Assembly (NCBI RefSeq): GCF_037325665.1
Contig: NC_090246.1
Location: 16,529,297-16,593,296 of the forward strand
Length of the DNA: 64,000 bases
From: Littorina saxatilis
Taxonomy: Eukaryota; Mollusca; Gastropoda; Littorinimorpha; Littorinidae
Reading direction: 5' to 3'
Numbering within the stretch: position 1 is the stretch's first letter; every line of letters begins with the position of its first letter. The notes below the pieces were generated by a model. That model saw nothing but the letters and a program-made list of their open reading frames with translations. It was not told the origin of the DNA and made no database searches. This document shows positions 33,619 through 45,175 of the stretch, one piece after another. The translations under genes were made by a program, and so were the position numbers.

Positions 33619-36600
33619 TCAGTTTTCCAAGAAGGACACATAGTCTGTCAATACAGAAAGATGCTGCTCGTTCGGTAGGGTCACTGTTGAGACTAATTCT
33701 GCACAAGTAATAGTAAAAATTAACACCATTTTGTTTTTTTCAGTGTTTGAAAGTGAAGTGAATAAAAATGAAATAAACAGATAAAAAAATTAAAAAAAAC
33801 CCACATACATTGAGTATAATGATTGTGGTGAGATAAAAAAAACAAACCATTCACTGTTTTCTGTACATGTATAAGTAACTGACTCTCTATTTAATGAAAG
33901 AAATACAGTACATGCAGTGCTTTGGAATCATACAACTGTCCAAGTGAACCAAATTTATGTTATGACTACTGTCATTTCATAATACTGAGCATAAAGTGCT
34001 TGGGAATGGGAACAGCTTCTATGACATTTGTCAAAAGCAAATAAAAATACATATGAACACATTATACGTTATTTCTATTTTTGACTAAAATATACAATTT
34101 TACAGAGATTGAGACAGTCAATAGAGTCATTGTTCATAAGTGAACAGCGACTGGTGGTGTCAAATTTCATATTTTAGTCAAAAATACAAATAACGTTTAT
34201 GTATCAATCCATTTCTGTTAAAATTCCTTTTATTTTTGCACGATTGAAAGCACACAACCATACACTCTATAGTTGTCTCGGCCAGCTGCCGACATATTAG
34301 TTTTAGTCAGCCTCTGACATCACACGGTTCAAAGAAGGAAAGTTCAGCCTTTAATCCATGCATGATTTGTTTTACAGCTTTGAACACATCTGACAGTAGT
34401 CTTGCAGTTACTGCACATGCTTTTCTTTTCACTTCGCTTAACAGACTCTAGAGAAGGGAGTTGTTTGTCTTGTATCACCTAAAAGACAGTGTCGTGACAT
34501 CACACACACACACGCACGACTTGCTCTTGCCAACATGCCGCCAGTGCCATGCATGCAATGTACATATGAATAAACACAACCTTCCCTCCACTGGTCATGT
34601 CAGTGTTCATGCTTGTATGATCACCTGCTCTTCAAAGACTTATATCCATATGATGACCTACTACTGTCTTTAGTGTCATGCCCACATTAGGCCTAAAAAA
34701 AAATAGGTGTGGTTACGGTAACCCGACCTACCCTATTTTTCGGGGCCGACCCTATAACTTTTTATTACATTTGTCAAAAAAACAAAAAACACACAAGAAA
34801 ACGAGTGCAGAAAACGCTATGAAAGCGAAAGCGCCCAAGTCGCACACTTATTTCCCTGTCAAGTAGGTGTAATTTGTACACATTAGAAAAAAAAGTTTAA
34901 AAAAAAAAAGTGTTTGCCTACCTTCCTACCCTATTTTTTTGGGCTATGTTACCGTAACCACACCTATTATTTTTTTGGCCTTAGAGACAACTACATGCAA
35001 TGAGACCTCCATTTTAAGACTCCCTCTCTTCTAAAACTTCAATTTTTGCTGATCCCCTATTCTCAAAGCAACTAAGTTTATGTCCATTTCTTCAAGCCCT
35101 TGTGCAATGAGATCTTTTGGAGGTCTCAAAACAGACCGATCACTGTAAATATATATATATAACAACACTCACCTATCTTCTTCGGTGTGAGAAATTTTGA
35201 TTGGGGGTCTAATGACCAACCTTCCACAATGGCAGCTGAAATAAGACATTTTCAGCCAGACGTAATTAACAAGATTTTTCTACCAAAGATGCTATTAAAC
35301 ATGTTGCATAACAGTAACGAGTCAAAGTCTTATTATTTTGCTGATAAAGTGTCAGTACATGTACCCTAGAGTAAAAAAACAAAAACAAAAAAACACACAG
35401 AACTTATGACCAAGAAAAGCTTTCCTGTTCTGCACTCTCAAGAATCTTAATCTGATCACCACAGCAACTGCTTACCAAAATGAAAAGCATAAAATCTTTC
35501 CTTTCAAACCAATATTAATTAATACTTTAGCAAAATTTGATCATGGACTTTTAACAAAATTACACTGTTAAAGTCCTTAGTACCATGGGTATATATGCCC
35601 CCCCCCCCCCCCCCCCCGGTAGTGCAAAAAAAGGATGTGAGCCACAAACCCTTACTTAGCAATCCATGTTCTTATACAATCATCCATTTATCTTTTTTTC
35701 TCTCCGAAATTGAGTGATTGATTGAAGTACATGTCTTGATTGACTGATTGCTTGAATGAGTGGCTGAGTCCAGTCTTTCAAAACTGTAGTAAAGCACTTG
35801 CTGATGTTTACCTTGCTTAGCCTCAGCAACAGGCATGCCCATGAAGACGGCAAAGTCATCTACGTTGATGGAGGCGTACGCTTTCCGCACAAGATTCATG
35901 GCCCTTCTTCGCATACTCTCTGAAAGACACGCATAAAACAAGACAGGTCATGTATCAACTATCACTTCTTCACACAATCTCTGAAAGACACACGCAGCAC
36001 ATAACACAATAAAGGTCATGTGTCCACTATAATTTGTTCGCATACTCTCTAAAAGACACACGCAACACACAACACAATGCAGGTCATATGTATCAACTAT
36101 CACTTCTTCGCATACTCTCTGAAAGACACACGCAGCACATCACACAATACAGCTCATGTATGAATCTGTATCAACTATCACTTTTTCGCATATATACTCT
36201 CTGAAAGACACACGCAGCACATCACACAATACAGCTCATTTCTTTCCTTTATTTGGTGTTTAACGCCGTTTTCAACCACGAAGGTTATATCGCGACGGGG
36301 AAAGGGGGGAGATGGGATAGAGCCACTTGTCAATTGTTTCTTGTTCACAAAAGCACTAATCAAAAATTTGCTCCAGGGGCTTGCAACGTAGTACAATGTA
36401 TTACCTTACTGGGAGAATGCAAGTTTCCAGTACAAAGGACTTAACATTTCTTACATACTGCTTCAGTGCTTGACTAAAATCTTTACAAAAATTGACTATA
36501 TTCTATACAAGAAACACTGAAAGGTAAAAAGAGAAACAGAATCCGTTAGTCGCCTCTTACAACATGCTGGGGAGCATCGGGTAAATTCTTCCCCCTAACC

Positions 36601-39600
36601 CCCGGGGGGCTGCCCTACACGCCACCAGGCGTGAAAGGCAGTAAGTAAGTAAGTAACCCCCGGGGGATAATACAGCTCATGTATGAATCTGTATCAACTA
36701 TCACTTTTTCGCATATATACTCTCTGAAAGACACACGCAGCACATCACACAATACAGCTCATTTCTTTCCTTTATTTGGTGTTTAACGCCGTTTTCAACC
36801 ACGAAGGTTATATCGCGACGGGGAAAGGGGGGAGATGGGATAGAGCCACTTGTCAATTGTTTCTTGTTCACAAAAGCACTAATCAAAAATTTGCTCCAGG
36901 GGCTTGCAACGTAGTACAATGTATTACCTTACTGGGAGAATGCAAGTTTCCAGTACAAAGGACTTAACATTTCTTACATACTGCTTCAGTGCTTGACTAA
37001 AATCTTTACAAAAATTGACTATATTCTATACAAGAAACACTGAAAGGTAAAAAGAGAAACAGAATCCGTTAGTCGCCTCTTACGACATGCTGGGGAGCAT
37101 CGGGTAAATTCTTCCCCCTAACCCCCGGGGGGCTGCCCTACACGCCACCAGGCGTGAAAAGCAGTAAGTAAGTAAGTAACCCCCGGGGGATAATACAGCT
37201 CATGTATGAATCTGTATCAACTATCACTTTTTCGCATATATACTCTCTGAAAGACACACGCAGCACATCACACAATACAGCTCATTTCTTTCCTTTATTT
37301 GGTGTTTAACGCCGTTTTCAACCACGAAGGTTATATCGCGACGGGGAAAGGGGGGAGATGGGATAGAGCCACTTGTCAATTGTTTCTTGTTCACAAAAGC
37401 ACTAATCAAAAATTTGCTCCAGGGGCTTGCAACGTAGTACAATGTATTACCTTACTGGGAGAATGCAAGTTTCCAGTACAAAGGACTTAACATTTCTTAC
37501 ATACTGCTTCAGTGCTTGACTAAAATCTTTACAAAAATTGACTATATTCTATACAAGAAACACTGAAGGGTAAAAAGAGAAACAGAATCCGTTAGTCGCC
37601 TCTTACGACATGCTGGGGAGCATCGGGTAAATTCTTCCCCCTAACCCCCGGGGGGTAATACAGCTCATGTATGAATCTGTATCAACTATCACTTCTTCGC
37701 ATACTCTCTAAGAGACACACGCAGCACATCACACAATACAGCTCATGTATGAATCTGTATCAACTATCACTTCTTCGCATACTCTCTGAAAGACACACGC
37801 AGCACATCACACAATGCAGGTCATGTATCAGCTATCATCTGTGTGAAATGGGGTGAACAACAGCTGTCAGTAACTTGATAAGAAACCTTTCTGTGCAGCC
37901 TTGAAGTGATAATGAGATGATGAGAGACATACACTTAAAAATAAAAGGAACATTGAAAAAAACGCATGTACTTGACTTGCACAATATATACACCCCTGCT
38001 GAAGACAAGCGCCTTGTGAGAAAACAATAATTCATGCACATTAGGAAATGTTTATATATGACGTACATCTACCAGGCATGAAAACTGAAAAAAAAAAATA
38101 CTGAAAAAAACTTCGAAGGCGCGTAGCGCCAAGTTTCGCAGGCGCTTCGCGCCAAGACTTCTAGGGGGGTCCGGGGAATGCCCCCCCCGGAATTTTTTTT
38201 TTTTTCAAGGGTGCAATTTGGTGCAATCTGGGGCTATCTGAGCCTTAAAATTGGATTCAAACATGGCCCCAAAATACATACAAAATGAAGCAATCGATTG
38301 GAAAAATACGGAAAATAAAAAAAAATACGGATTATTTTTTTCAAAAATACGGAAAATACGGAGAATTTTCATGCCTGATCTACCTTTATAAACAGAACGT
38401 ACATAAAAATTGCACACTATCACAAAGCACATGCACCCAATGAAACAAATCATGATTTTCAGACTTTCAGAATATTACCATTTAAAGCGTTCATGATGGG
38501 TTTGACAGAATCACTCCAGTCTTTTCTGAGAGACTCGTATATGCTGGGATAGTCACGCTTCCACATATGTTGGCCCACCACCCAAATCAAGCTCAGCTCT
38601 GGGTTGCCCTGAAAAAAGAACACATCTCATTAATTACAGCATACCATCAAACCTGGTAATATGAGCCAACCAAAAGTGTTTATTATAGACAGGTAGTCAT
38701 TACGGAAAGGTGAATTATAAAATTTAAAACAAACATGTTCGTCTGGGATCCTTCAGGATGGTCCTTATCTAGAGGTGGCCGTCACGGCAGGTATAACTGA
38801 TATCATAATCACTCTTTAAAGTTGTGTTGTTACCTGTCTGAATAAATTATTGCTAATTAATCCCAGTGATTTTGCAGAACAGTGTAATTGAGAAATCTAC
38901 CATCTTAATTTTTTTATTTTATATATATATATATGCAACAGCCAAAAAGAAAGACAAATGAGGTAGAATACATGGAATAAATATCTGATGCTCAAAAGTG
39001 TCCATTGTGACAGAATAATCATTTCTGAAAGCACTGTACAAATATATTATATCCTCTCTCAACCTCTACCTCTCTTGAATACACACCTATATCGACACAC
39101 ACACAATATGCAAATTAAAAAACTAACATAATGCGTTATAAAAATTAAAATATGCACCCACACACACAGCATACGTTCACACATCCACAAATTATTATCA
39201 CCCTCAATAAATGTTACCTGCTTGATGTTATTTGGTATTCTCTTCCACAGGAACTTGCTGCTGATCCTGTCACAAAACACAAGTGGACAAGATTAGTTCA
39301 ATCCGTCACTACCTCACCACTGATGCAACCAAAACGTTAGTGTGTTCTTTAGTCCTCTCAAAGATAGATTATTGCAATTCTCTTCTGGCCGGTCTCCCTA
39401 AGTACCTTTTAGATAGACTTCAAAGGATCCAAAATAACGCTGCCCGCCTGGTCTTCAAATCTTCCAAGTATGAACACGCCACACCCCTTCTTCACTCTCT
39501 ACATTGGCTGCCTATCACTAAAAGGATCGAATACAAACTCTCCTCTCTTTCTTTTGCCGTCGTTTCTGGTTCTGCCCCAGAATACTTGTCAGAACTCCTC

Positions 39601-42600
39601 AATCTCTACACCCCCTCTCGTCAGCTTCGCTCCGCCGCCGACACTCGACTCTTCCGACTCCCCACAGTGCAAACAAAGACATGTGGCGAGAGGTCCTTCG
39701 CCTATCAAGCCCCTGTGACCTGGAATAGATTACCTCTGCCTCTCAGACACACAGATTCTCTCACTACATTCAAGACAAATCTCAAAACACACCTCTTTCA
39801 GCGCAAGTGATTTCCCCTCCAGCATCTCCCCACCCACCCCATCCTGCCCCACCTCACCCCCTACCTAGTGCCTAAAATAACGTGTATATATATTTTCTGC
39901 GCTTTGTGTCAGCACTGTTTGTGTGTGTGCAAATAGTACTGTTGACACGTTTTTATATAGAAGCCTACTGTGGTTCTTGTGCTTAGGCTGTGTATTGGAT
40001 TGTCACTGTCTGCCTGCATTATTAGTTGTCAGTAATAATTATATGTGCTGATTGTTCTCTTTGCCTGCGCGCGTATAGTATGTTGGTTATGTTTGGTTAT
40101 AGTATGTTTGCTTATGTTTGGTCGTTATCTTTGCCTGTGCGTGCATTGTATGTTTGGTCGTTTTCTTTGCCTGTGCATGTATAGTTTGTTGGTTATGTTT
40201 GGTCGGTTTCTTTGCCTGTGCGTGTATAGTATGCTTGGTCGATGTATGTATTGTAAAGCGCTAAGAGTAGACAATTTTCTAGAATAGCGCTATAAAAGTT
40301 TGCATTATTATTATGTGGATAAAACTAAAAGATTAAAACTGACAAAAATTGCTCGTCAGGATAATTTCATTAACTAGCACAGTAGCAGTATTAAAGACAC
40401 AGACGCATATCTTGACTTTTTCCCCCTAAAGCCTGTTTTAACATTAAAATATCTTTTTCAAGTGATAATTGTGTGTCAGACTTTATGATCAGTGCTTTTT
40501 ATTTTTAATAATAAAATGAATCGTCTGACTTTTGTATGCGTGTGAAATGCTGAAATTTGAATGTTAATGTCAAATGCTTTTTGGAAAGCGCCCTCAGACT
40601 GTTATCTGGCAATGAATAGCGCTATAGAAAAATATATTATTATTATATCTATGAAAAGAGTTAAGACCATATATTTACAAATTGTACAGCAAGCTGAACA
40701 CATTCGAACATAAGAAAACACTCTGTTGCAAAAATACTTCACTAAAAGTCAAAGAAAATAATAATAAATAAACAAAACACAAACAAACAAGTAAAAAAAA
40801 TAAAAAATAAAAAAGGGGACAGAATTCAGCCAGCATTACCAAAGAATGCAAGTATGTTGAACTATTTGTCTGTACAAAGACAGACACTGTATGCAGAGAG
40901 CTGGACAAAGAATTGATATATAATATATTCTAAACAGTCACAATGTGAATGATGCTGTACAACTTACGTATCATTGTGCAGTAAGTACAAGGCCAACAGT
41001 TGTCCATACAGCTGTGGTGATGCAACACCCCCTGGTGCCTGCACAAAAACAACACAGGAGAAACATTAGTAAAACTCTCAGTTATCTCCTGTAGTGTAGT
41101 GTGATGTGAAGGTCTAAAGAGCAAACAGATGAAAGTGCTCTAACAGGGTGTACATGTGCCTTAACTTGTTTGGCTACCGGCCAAATAATTGAAATATATC
41201 TATTAGTTATTATACGAGAACAAGAGTTAGTTAACCGTAATGTTATGCAGAATTAATCTCTTTGCACATGAGGGATGAACACACATTCAAATGAACAAAC
41301 AACTGTCATTCTCTAGCCCCGACACCACAGATAATAACATTAAGTTGATTGACAAGCACTGAAATAAACAAATAACTTTCATCTCTGTAATCATGATCCT
41401 GTAATATTGTAATGTAACTGTCATGGCACAAGTCAGGGCTATTAGTATTAATGACTAGAACTACATGATCAGCTGTCTCATATCCAGAGAAAAACAAACA
41501 ACAGATAGCTCTGTCTCTTGTTAAGTACTAAAGCTAAGAAAGTGTCTGCGAACGGAAGATCATAATCCCCAAACTCATGCAACACACTTAGACAATACAG
41601 TGGAAAGTTCTCCCCTTTTATTAGTTTTAAGACCTCCAAAAATCTGACAAAACCAGGTCTTAAAAATAAAAGGGAGGGAGTCTTAAGTTGGGGGTAACTT
41701 TACATAGTTTATGAACAAAAAGTCCGAGAAAGCAAGGTCTTAAAAGGAATTGAGTCTTAAATTGGGGGGGGGGGGGGGGGGGGGGGGTTGCGCGCACACA
41801 CATTGCTTTAAAATGGCCACCTTGCCCCGCCAAAACTGGAAGTAAACATCGTGTGAGCGCACCCTGGCGGTGTGGTGTAACTCTACCTCAGATGAGTGAG
41901 GTTACGCCGTCTGTGATAAGAAATTCTTTGTGGCGTAACCCTAGCTCGACCAAGCAGAGTTACGCAGTGGAGGTATCGCTGTGGGACCCAAATATCTTAG
42001 TGGCATAACCGTAGCACAGCCGAGTAGAGTTACGGACGGAGTAACTGTAGCCACTACAGGGGCGGGTCAGTTAATTTTATGGGGGTGGTTTCCCAAAGTA
42101 TTATTGTGATATGGGTTTGAAGGCGCCGAGTCGACGGCGCGAAGCGCATAGCTTGCTAGGGGGGTCCGGGGGCATGCCCCCCCGGAAATTTTTTTTTTTT
42201 TTTTTTTCTTTTTTTTTCCCCTTACACCTGTTCCTTGTCCCGGTGTGCTCTCACGCCGCCCCGTCCCTGCACTCACTGCTCCATCCACATCTGAATTTCG
42301 TTCCGCTGCCAGACTTGCCGATTTTACAGACGCTCCAGGGAGGGATGTCGGGTCGTTGCGGTAGGCCACCCTCGGAAGATGACACTGCACTTCTGCTGAG
42401 TCACTTCGACGGTGTTCAGTAGTGGGTCTGTCCCGAGCTAACGGACGCAGCCCACTACCTACTATGCCCCCTACTAACGACATTGACTGCTAAGTCGCGG
42501 AGCCAGACTGAGTGAGGGTCCCCTCCAGAGAGCAGACAGCCACCACGTCCCTCCGTCGACCCCCCAGAACGTCACACGTTAAAGACTGACAGCAGAAGTA

Positions 42601-43652
42601 CTTTTCAGGGAAGGATGGAACAGGAACACTGAGACCAAGGTCACCATGAGAGCTCCGGGCATGAAGGGCCACAAGAGCAAGGACAATTTATAATTTTTGG
42701 GTGATTAATGAGATGAGGATGATTATAATGATGATGCTATGGATTTCCAATTTTGGTTTGAGACTACGTGACAGGGCTGCACTCTACGCTTACTGTCATA
42801 ATATATCCTGGTGTCAACCAGGCCCGAGAACTGCAGCACCTGCGGTGTTGGTCAGGTAAACAGAACCTGAGCACCCTCAAAGTCGCATTCGTTAAGTGAA
42901 TGACACTCGGCTGTGTGATTCCAGCCTTCCCATAGGAACCATAGCACTTCCACTCTGGGTAGGAGCCGACCGTAGCCCGAAAAACCCACATGACCCTGAT
43001 GGGATTCGAACCCACGACCTCCCGGCCCACAGTCCGATGCGCTAACCACTGCGCTACGGGGGCCGGTGAAAATGTTGAAAAAAAGGATGCAAAATGGTGC
43101 AATCTGGTGCATTCTGAGGATGATCATTACCAGTTTCAGGCAGCAGATTTTGTCACTGATTAGTACCCCAAAAATTAAATTGAAACTCAATGTAAAATAA
43201 AGAAATGCACCATAAAAATATTTTTATTTTTGGGCTGGGGGGGGGGGGGGGGTCCGGAAACCCCAGAACCCCCCCCCCCCCCTCCCCCCTCGTCCGCCCC
43301 TGGACAGCGATTTATAAACGTAACACAAAAAACGCTCTTTTCTAGTAAGTTGTACCATAGACCTATATTAGATAGGTCCCTGGTTGTACTGTCGATGTGT
43401 CAAATGAATATATATATCTGGTCTTGTATTGTATTTGCATAGTCATTTCTGTACCAACTCCAATTTCCAAAGTGGAATCATTTGTTGCATTTTCCAACAA
43501 AAACAAAAAAACACGTAAAATTCCAACTAAACTGAAACCATTTTAAGCAAACACACTACATCATGCAAACAAAAATCTAAACTTACATCCAGTTCTTGCG
43601 CTTCCAGCTCATGAGAGAGACCAACGAAATCGATTTCTGCATCCCCAGCCAT
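33619..43652 (-). CDS. COPS8: COP9 signalosome complex subunit 8 (CSN8), 7 coding exons, 188 aa
   Basis: Coding exons on the minus strand: 43652-43587, 41038-40968, 39266-39218, 38608-38479, 35919-35812, 35235-35173, 33698-33619. All junctions are GT-AG and in phase (567 nt with stop). Recognition rests on residue-level agreement with animal CSN8 as I remember it: [56 protein letters not shown]-like [31 protein letters not shown], and the invariant C-terminus [13 protein letters not shown]8 is a PCI-type subunit of the COP9 signalosome, the complex that removes NEDD8 from cullins in nucleus and cytoplasm. At 188 residues it is shorter than human CSN8 (209), mostly in the linker before the C-terminal helix, so a small exon between 35173 and 33698 could be missed. 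The last exon is real only in the frame ending SFLEN; the longer frame overlapping it is a shadow. Confidence 0.93.
33699..34689. other. COPS8: COPS8 intron 6, AT-rich
   Basis: Nothing recognised. A GTATTTTTGACTAAAATATAC-like word occurs in both orientations near 34080 and 34170 (TATTTTTGACTAAAATAT and TTTAGTCAAAAATACAAATA), perhaps the arms of a small element. Confidence 0.35.
34690..34980. mobile_element. PIF/Harbinger-like MITE, TAGGTGTGG subfamily
   Basis: TTA, GGCCTAAAAAAAAATAGGTG, GGTTACGGTAACCCGACCTA; inverse end TATGTTACCGTAACCACACC, TTTTTTTGGCC, TTA. Lies in COPS8 intron 6. It shares the GGTAAC and ACCCTA core with the 11185 subfamily but has a different outer TIR. Confidence 0.78.
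34990..35155. mobile_element. Degraded pogo-like MITE
   Basis: GAGACCTCCATTTTAAGACT at the left and GGAGGTCTCAAAACAGACCG with ATCACTGTA at the right. Outer CAGTGG is lost on the left. Confidence 0.5.
35599..35618. repeat. Poly-C tract
   Basis: A run of about 20 C in COPS8 intron 5. Confidence 0.8.
36148..37665. repeat. Three near-identical 523-bp direct repeats
   Basis: Copies are offset by exactly 523 bp (for example the word ATTTGGTGTTTAACGCCG at 36252, 36775 and 37298). Only about three single-base differences were noticed among them (such as CTTACAACATG versus CTTACGACATG). The third copy lacks the final 55 bp. This is a very recent expansion inside COPS8 intron 4. Confidence 0.9.
36239..36668 (-). 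mobile_element. Mollusc retroposon with CGTAAGAGGCGACTAA core, 12-bp target duplications
   Basis: On the minus strand it starts near CCCCCGGGGGTTAGGGGGAA, passes GCATGTTGTAAGAGGCGACT, and ends GTTAAACACCAAATAAAGG. AATACAGCTCAT flanks both sides, within the unit it entered. Two further copies (about 36762-37191 and 37285-37658) arose by tandem duplication, not by separate insertion. Confidence 0.7.
38073..38377. mobile_element. hAT-like MITE (CAGGCATGAAAA ends)
   Basis: TIR CAGGCATGAAAACTG at the left and AATTTTCATGCCTG at the right; ATCTAC flanks both sides. The core shares GGGGGGTCCGGGGAATGCCC and GGCGCTTCGCGCC with the 31374 element, and GGTGCAATCTGGGG. It is 102 bp downstream of COPS8 exon 4 in intron 4. 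Confidence 0.7.
39283..40312 (+). mobile_element. 5'-truncated L2/CR1-like LINE (C-terminal region)
   Basis: The plus frame 39283-39810 encodes the region after the catalytic core: [67 protein letters not shown] and the end [13 protein letters not shown]. The 3' UTR ends with the conserved TTGTAAAGCGCTAAGAG and GCGCTATAAAAGTTTG, then (ATT)n, the tail form of L2-type LINEs. It sits antisense in COPS8 intron 2; its truncated end is 16 bp from the exon-3 acceptor. Confidence 0.85.
40490..40645 (+). mobile_element. LINE/SINE 3' tail fragment of the L2 type
   Basis: GGAAAGCGCCCTCAGACTGT, AATAGCGCTATAGAAAAAT and (ATT)n repeat the tail form seen at 40240-40312, with enough difference to be a separate insertion. 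Confidence 0.6.
41598..41789. mobile_element. pogo-like MITE, right end replaced by poly-G
   Basis: CAGTGGAAAGTTCTCCCCTT after TA. Inner AAGACCTCC, AGGTCTTAAAA and GTCTTAAATTGG blocks are present. The right side ends in more than 20 G and no CACTG is seen. Confidence 0.6.
42052..43303. mobile_element. hAT-like MITE interrupted by an 860-bp tRNA-headed retroposon
   Basis: Left [23 protein letters not shown], core GGGGGTCCGGGGGCATGCCC, right TIR CCTCGTCCGCCCCTG. Sequence matching the 31374 element stops at about 42190 and resumes at 43066 (TGAAAATGTTGAAAAAAAGG), exactly where the inserted retroposon begins and ends. Confidence 0.7.
42190..43065 (-). mobile_element. Large tRNA-headed retroposon inserted in a hAT-like MITE
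   Basis: Read on the minus strand it opens with GGCCCCCGTAGCGCAGTGGT and GGTCGTGGGTTCGAATCCCA, a tRNA-like box A and box B. About 780 bp of body follow, ending in a poly-A (poly-T at 42186-42218 on plus). CCGG.AAA.TTTT words on both sides look like an imperfect target duplication. It is long for a SINE, so it may be two elements joined. Short open frames inside match nothing. Confidence 0.55.
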
Positions 43653-43948
43653 TTTTGTTCCGGTTTGACAGCACCGCACTGAATATATTTCTACTCTCAA
43701 AATAAAATGTAAAAAACGGTTTGTCTTTTACTGATTGTTTGAAAAAATACTATATAATAATACATAATGGAAACTTCGTAAAAAGACAAGGCTACAGTGT
43801 TTAAACGCCTTATAATTTGCTTAAAACTTCAAATTTGTTTAAAAAAAATGATGATTCAGAGGCAAACTCACAAAGTTGAAAGGTCGAAGGAAGCATGTAA
43901 ACAAAGAACAACGCTTGCGATTTGGTCAAGTTTTGAAGTACTGTGGCT
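43653..43948. promoter_or_regulatory. Shared head-to-head promoter region of COPS8 and MPND
   Basis: About 300 bp separate the COPS8 start codon (minus, 43652) from the inferred MPND start (plus, 43949). The interval must contain both 5' UTRs and core promoters. An ETS-type GGAA core (CCGGAACAAAA on the minus strand) lies 8 bp upstream of the COPS8 ATG. The rest is AT-rich with no clear TATA arrangement. The MPND ATG has a strong context (GTGGCTATGG) and is followed at once by a GTAGGT donor. Confidence 0.55.
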
Positions 43949-45029
43949 ATGGGTAGGTATTTACTTTCCAAGATTCTGAGTGCTCTCGTACGATGTCTGT
44001 AGGTTGGTAGGATTCGGAGGATGAACCAAAAATTAGAAGTATTGACACATATGCAGTTGATATGACTTCAAAATCAAATTTAGAAACTTCTAACACCAAA
44101 CTTCAGTTCAGGTTGAATACAAACAATCAAAGCATAGGCACACAACAAAGTTTTGCGCGGTGGTAACACTAATAACACGCCAGATATAGAACAGTTAGAT
44201 GATGCTCCCTCCGCTTGGGTCGAAAGACGTTTGCGTGGCACTGTGTGTGTGTGAGTGACATTAATTTTCAACTTTTACTTATCAAAAGGGGTCAGCATTT
44301 TACTATACGCACTGGCTAGGGGTTTGCCTTTTTTTGACAGCATAATCTTGCACTGCCAATCTATGGTTATGGCAGAACAGCATAATTCTACTCTACTGTG
44401 CTAGGGTGTCGCCACAACATTAAATTCGGCTCTATGGTATTGTTATTTTTGTTTGTACTAGCTAGGATGACGTCGCCAAATTATGTCTTTGTCATTCCTG
44501 TCTATCTTCATTCCTTATTTCACCCCCCGCGGGTTAGGGGGAAGAATTTACCTGATGCTCCCCAGCATGTCGTAAGAGGCGACTAACTATACATGCAAGA
44601 CCCCTGTAAAAGAAATCTTTCATCCCCGAGTACGCTAGTACAAAGGCTCAGCAGACTTTAATTGTGTGTCTGTGTGTGTGTCTGTCTTTCTCCACTTAAC
44701 AGCTTATTGCTGGGAAACTACTGGGCGCAGTTCGTTCAAAAGTTGATACACTAACTTGATAATAGGTCCGATTGATCGTATTAAAACTTCATAATGTTAC
44801 CTGGGACCTAAATGCGAAATAAACCACAAAAAACCGACTTGGCGGTGGGAGGAATTCGCGGAGCCACAGCCAGCCAGGCAGTCTGATAGAACAGCCGAAC
44901 TCGTCACACATTGACGAGAAATATAGCGTCATAAAAAGATTACGTCACGGTCAAAAGTCTTTGACGTCTTTTTCTCTCGCGCGGTGTGTGTGTGTGTTCA
45001 TTTTGTGCACATGTGTTAGTGTTACTGTT

Positions 45030-45087
<58 letters not shown>

Positions 45088-45136
45088 AGTGTTTTTGTGT
45101 GTGTGTGTGTGTGTGCGCGTGCATGAGTCTGTACTC

Positions 45137-45175
<39 letters not shown>

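Larger units (their letters stand above)
35900..37835 (-). repeat. COPS8: Tandem array carrying the COPS8 exon-5 splice acceptor, about 9 copies
   Basis: A unit of about 70-85 bp repeats the first bases of exon 5 plus the acceptor (GTGTCTTTCAGAGAGTATGC on the minus strand) and nearby intron. Copies start at or near 35919 (used), 35985, 36055, 36125, 36205, 36728, 37251, 37710 and 37793. Each keeps a pyrimidine tract and AG. One unit took a retroposon insertion, and that enlarged 523-bp unit was then copied to give three. Confidence 0.85.

Noticed and set aside
33509-33706. 65-codon minus-strand frame over the last COPS8 exon
   Set aside because: The exon joins exon 6 in a different frame, which gives the conserved CSN8 end [10 protein letters not shown]; this frame is incidental.
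36178-37490. Identical 72- and 63-codon frames repeated three times
   Set aside because: They lie in the tandemly tripled retroposon in COPS8 intron 4 and resemble no protein.
42067-43190. Several 100-138-codon frames around the hAT-like element
   Set aside because: They cross element boundaries, a poly-T tract and a tRNA-like head.
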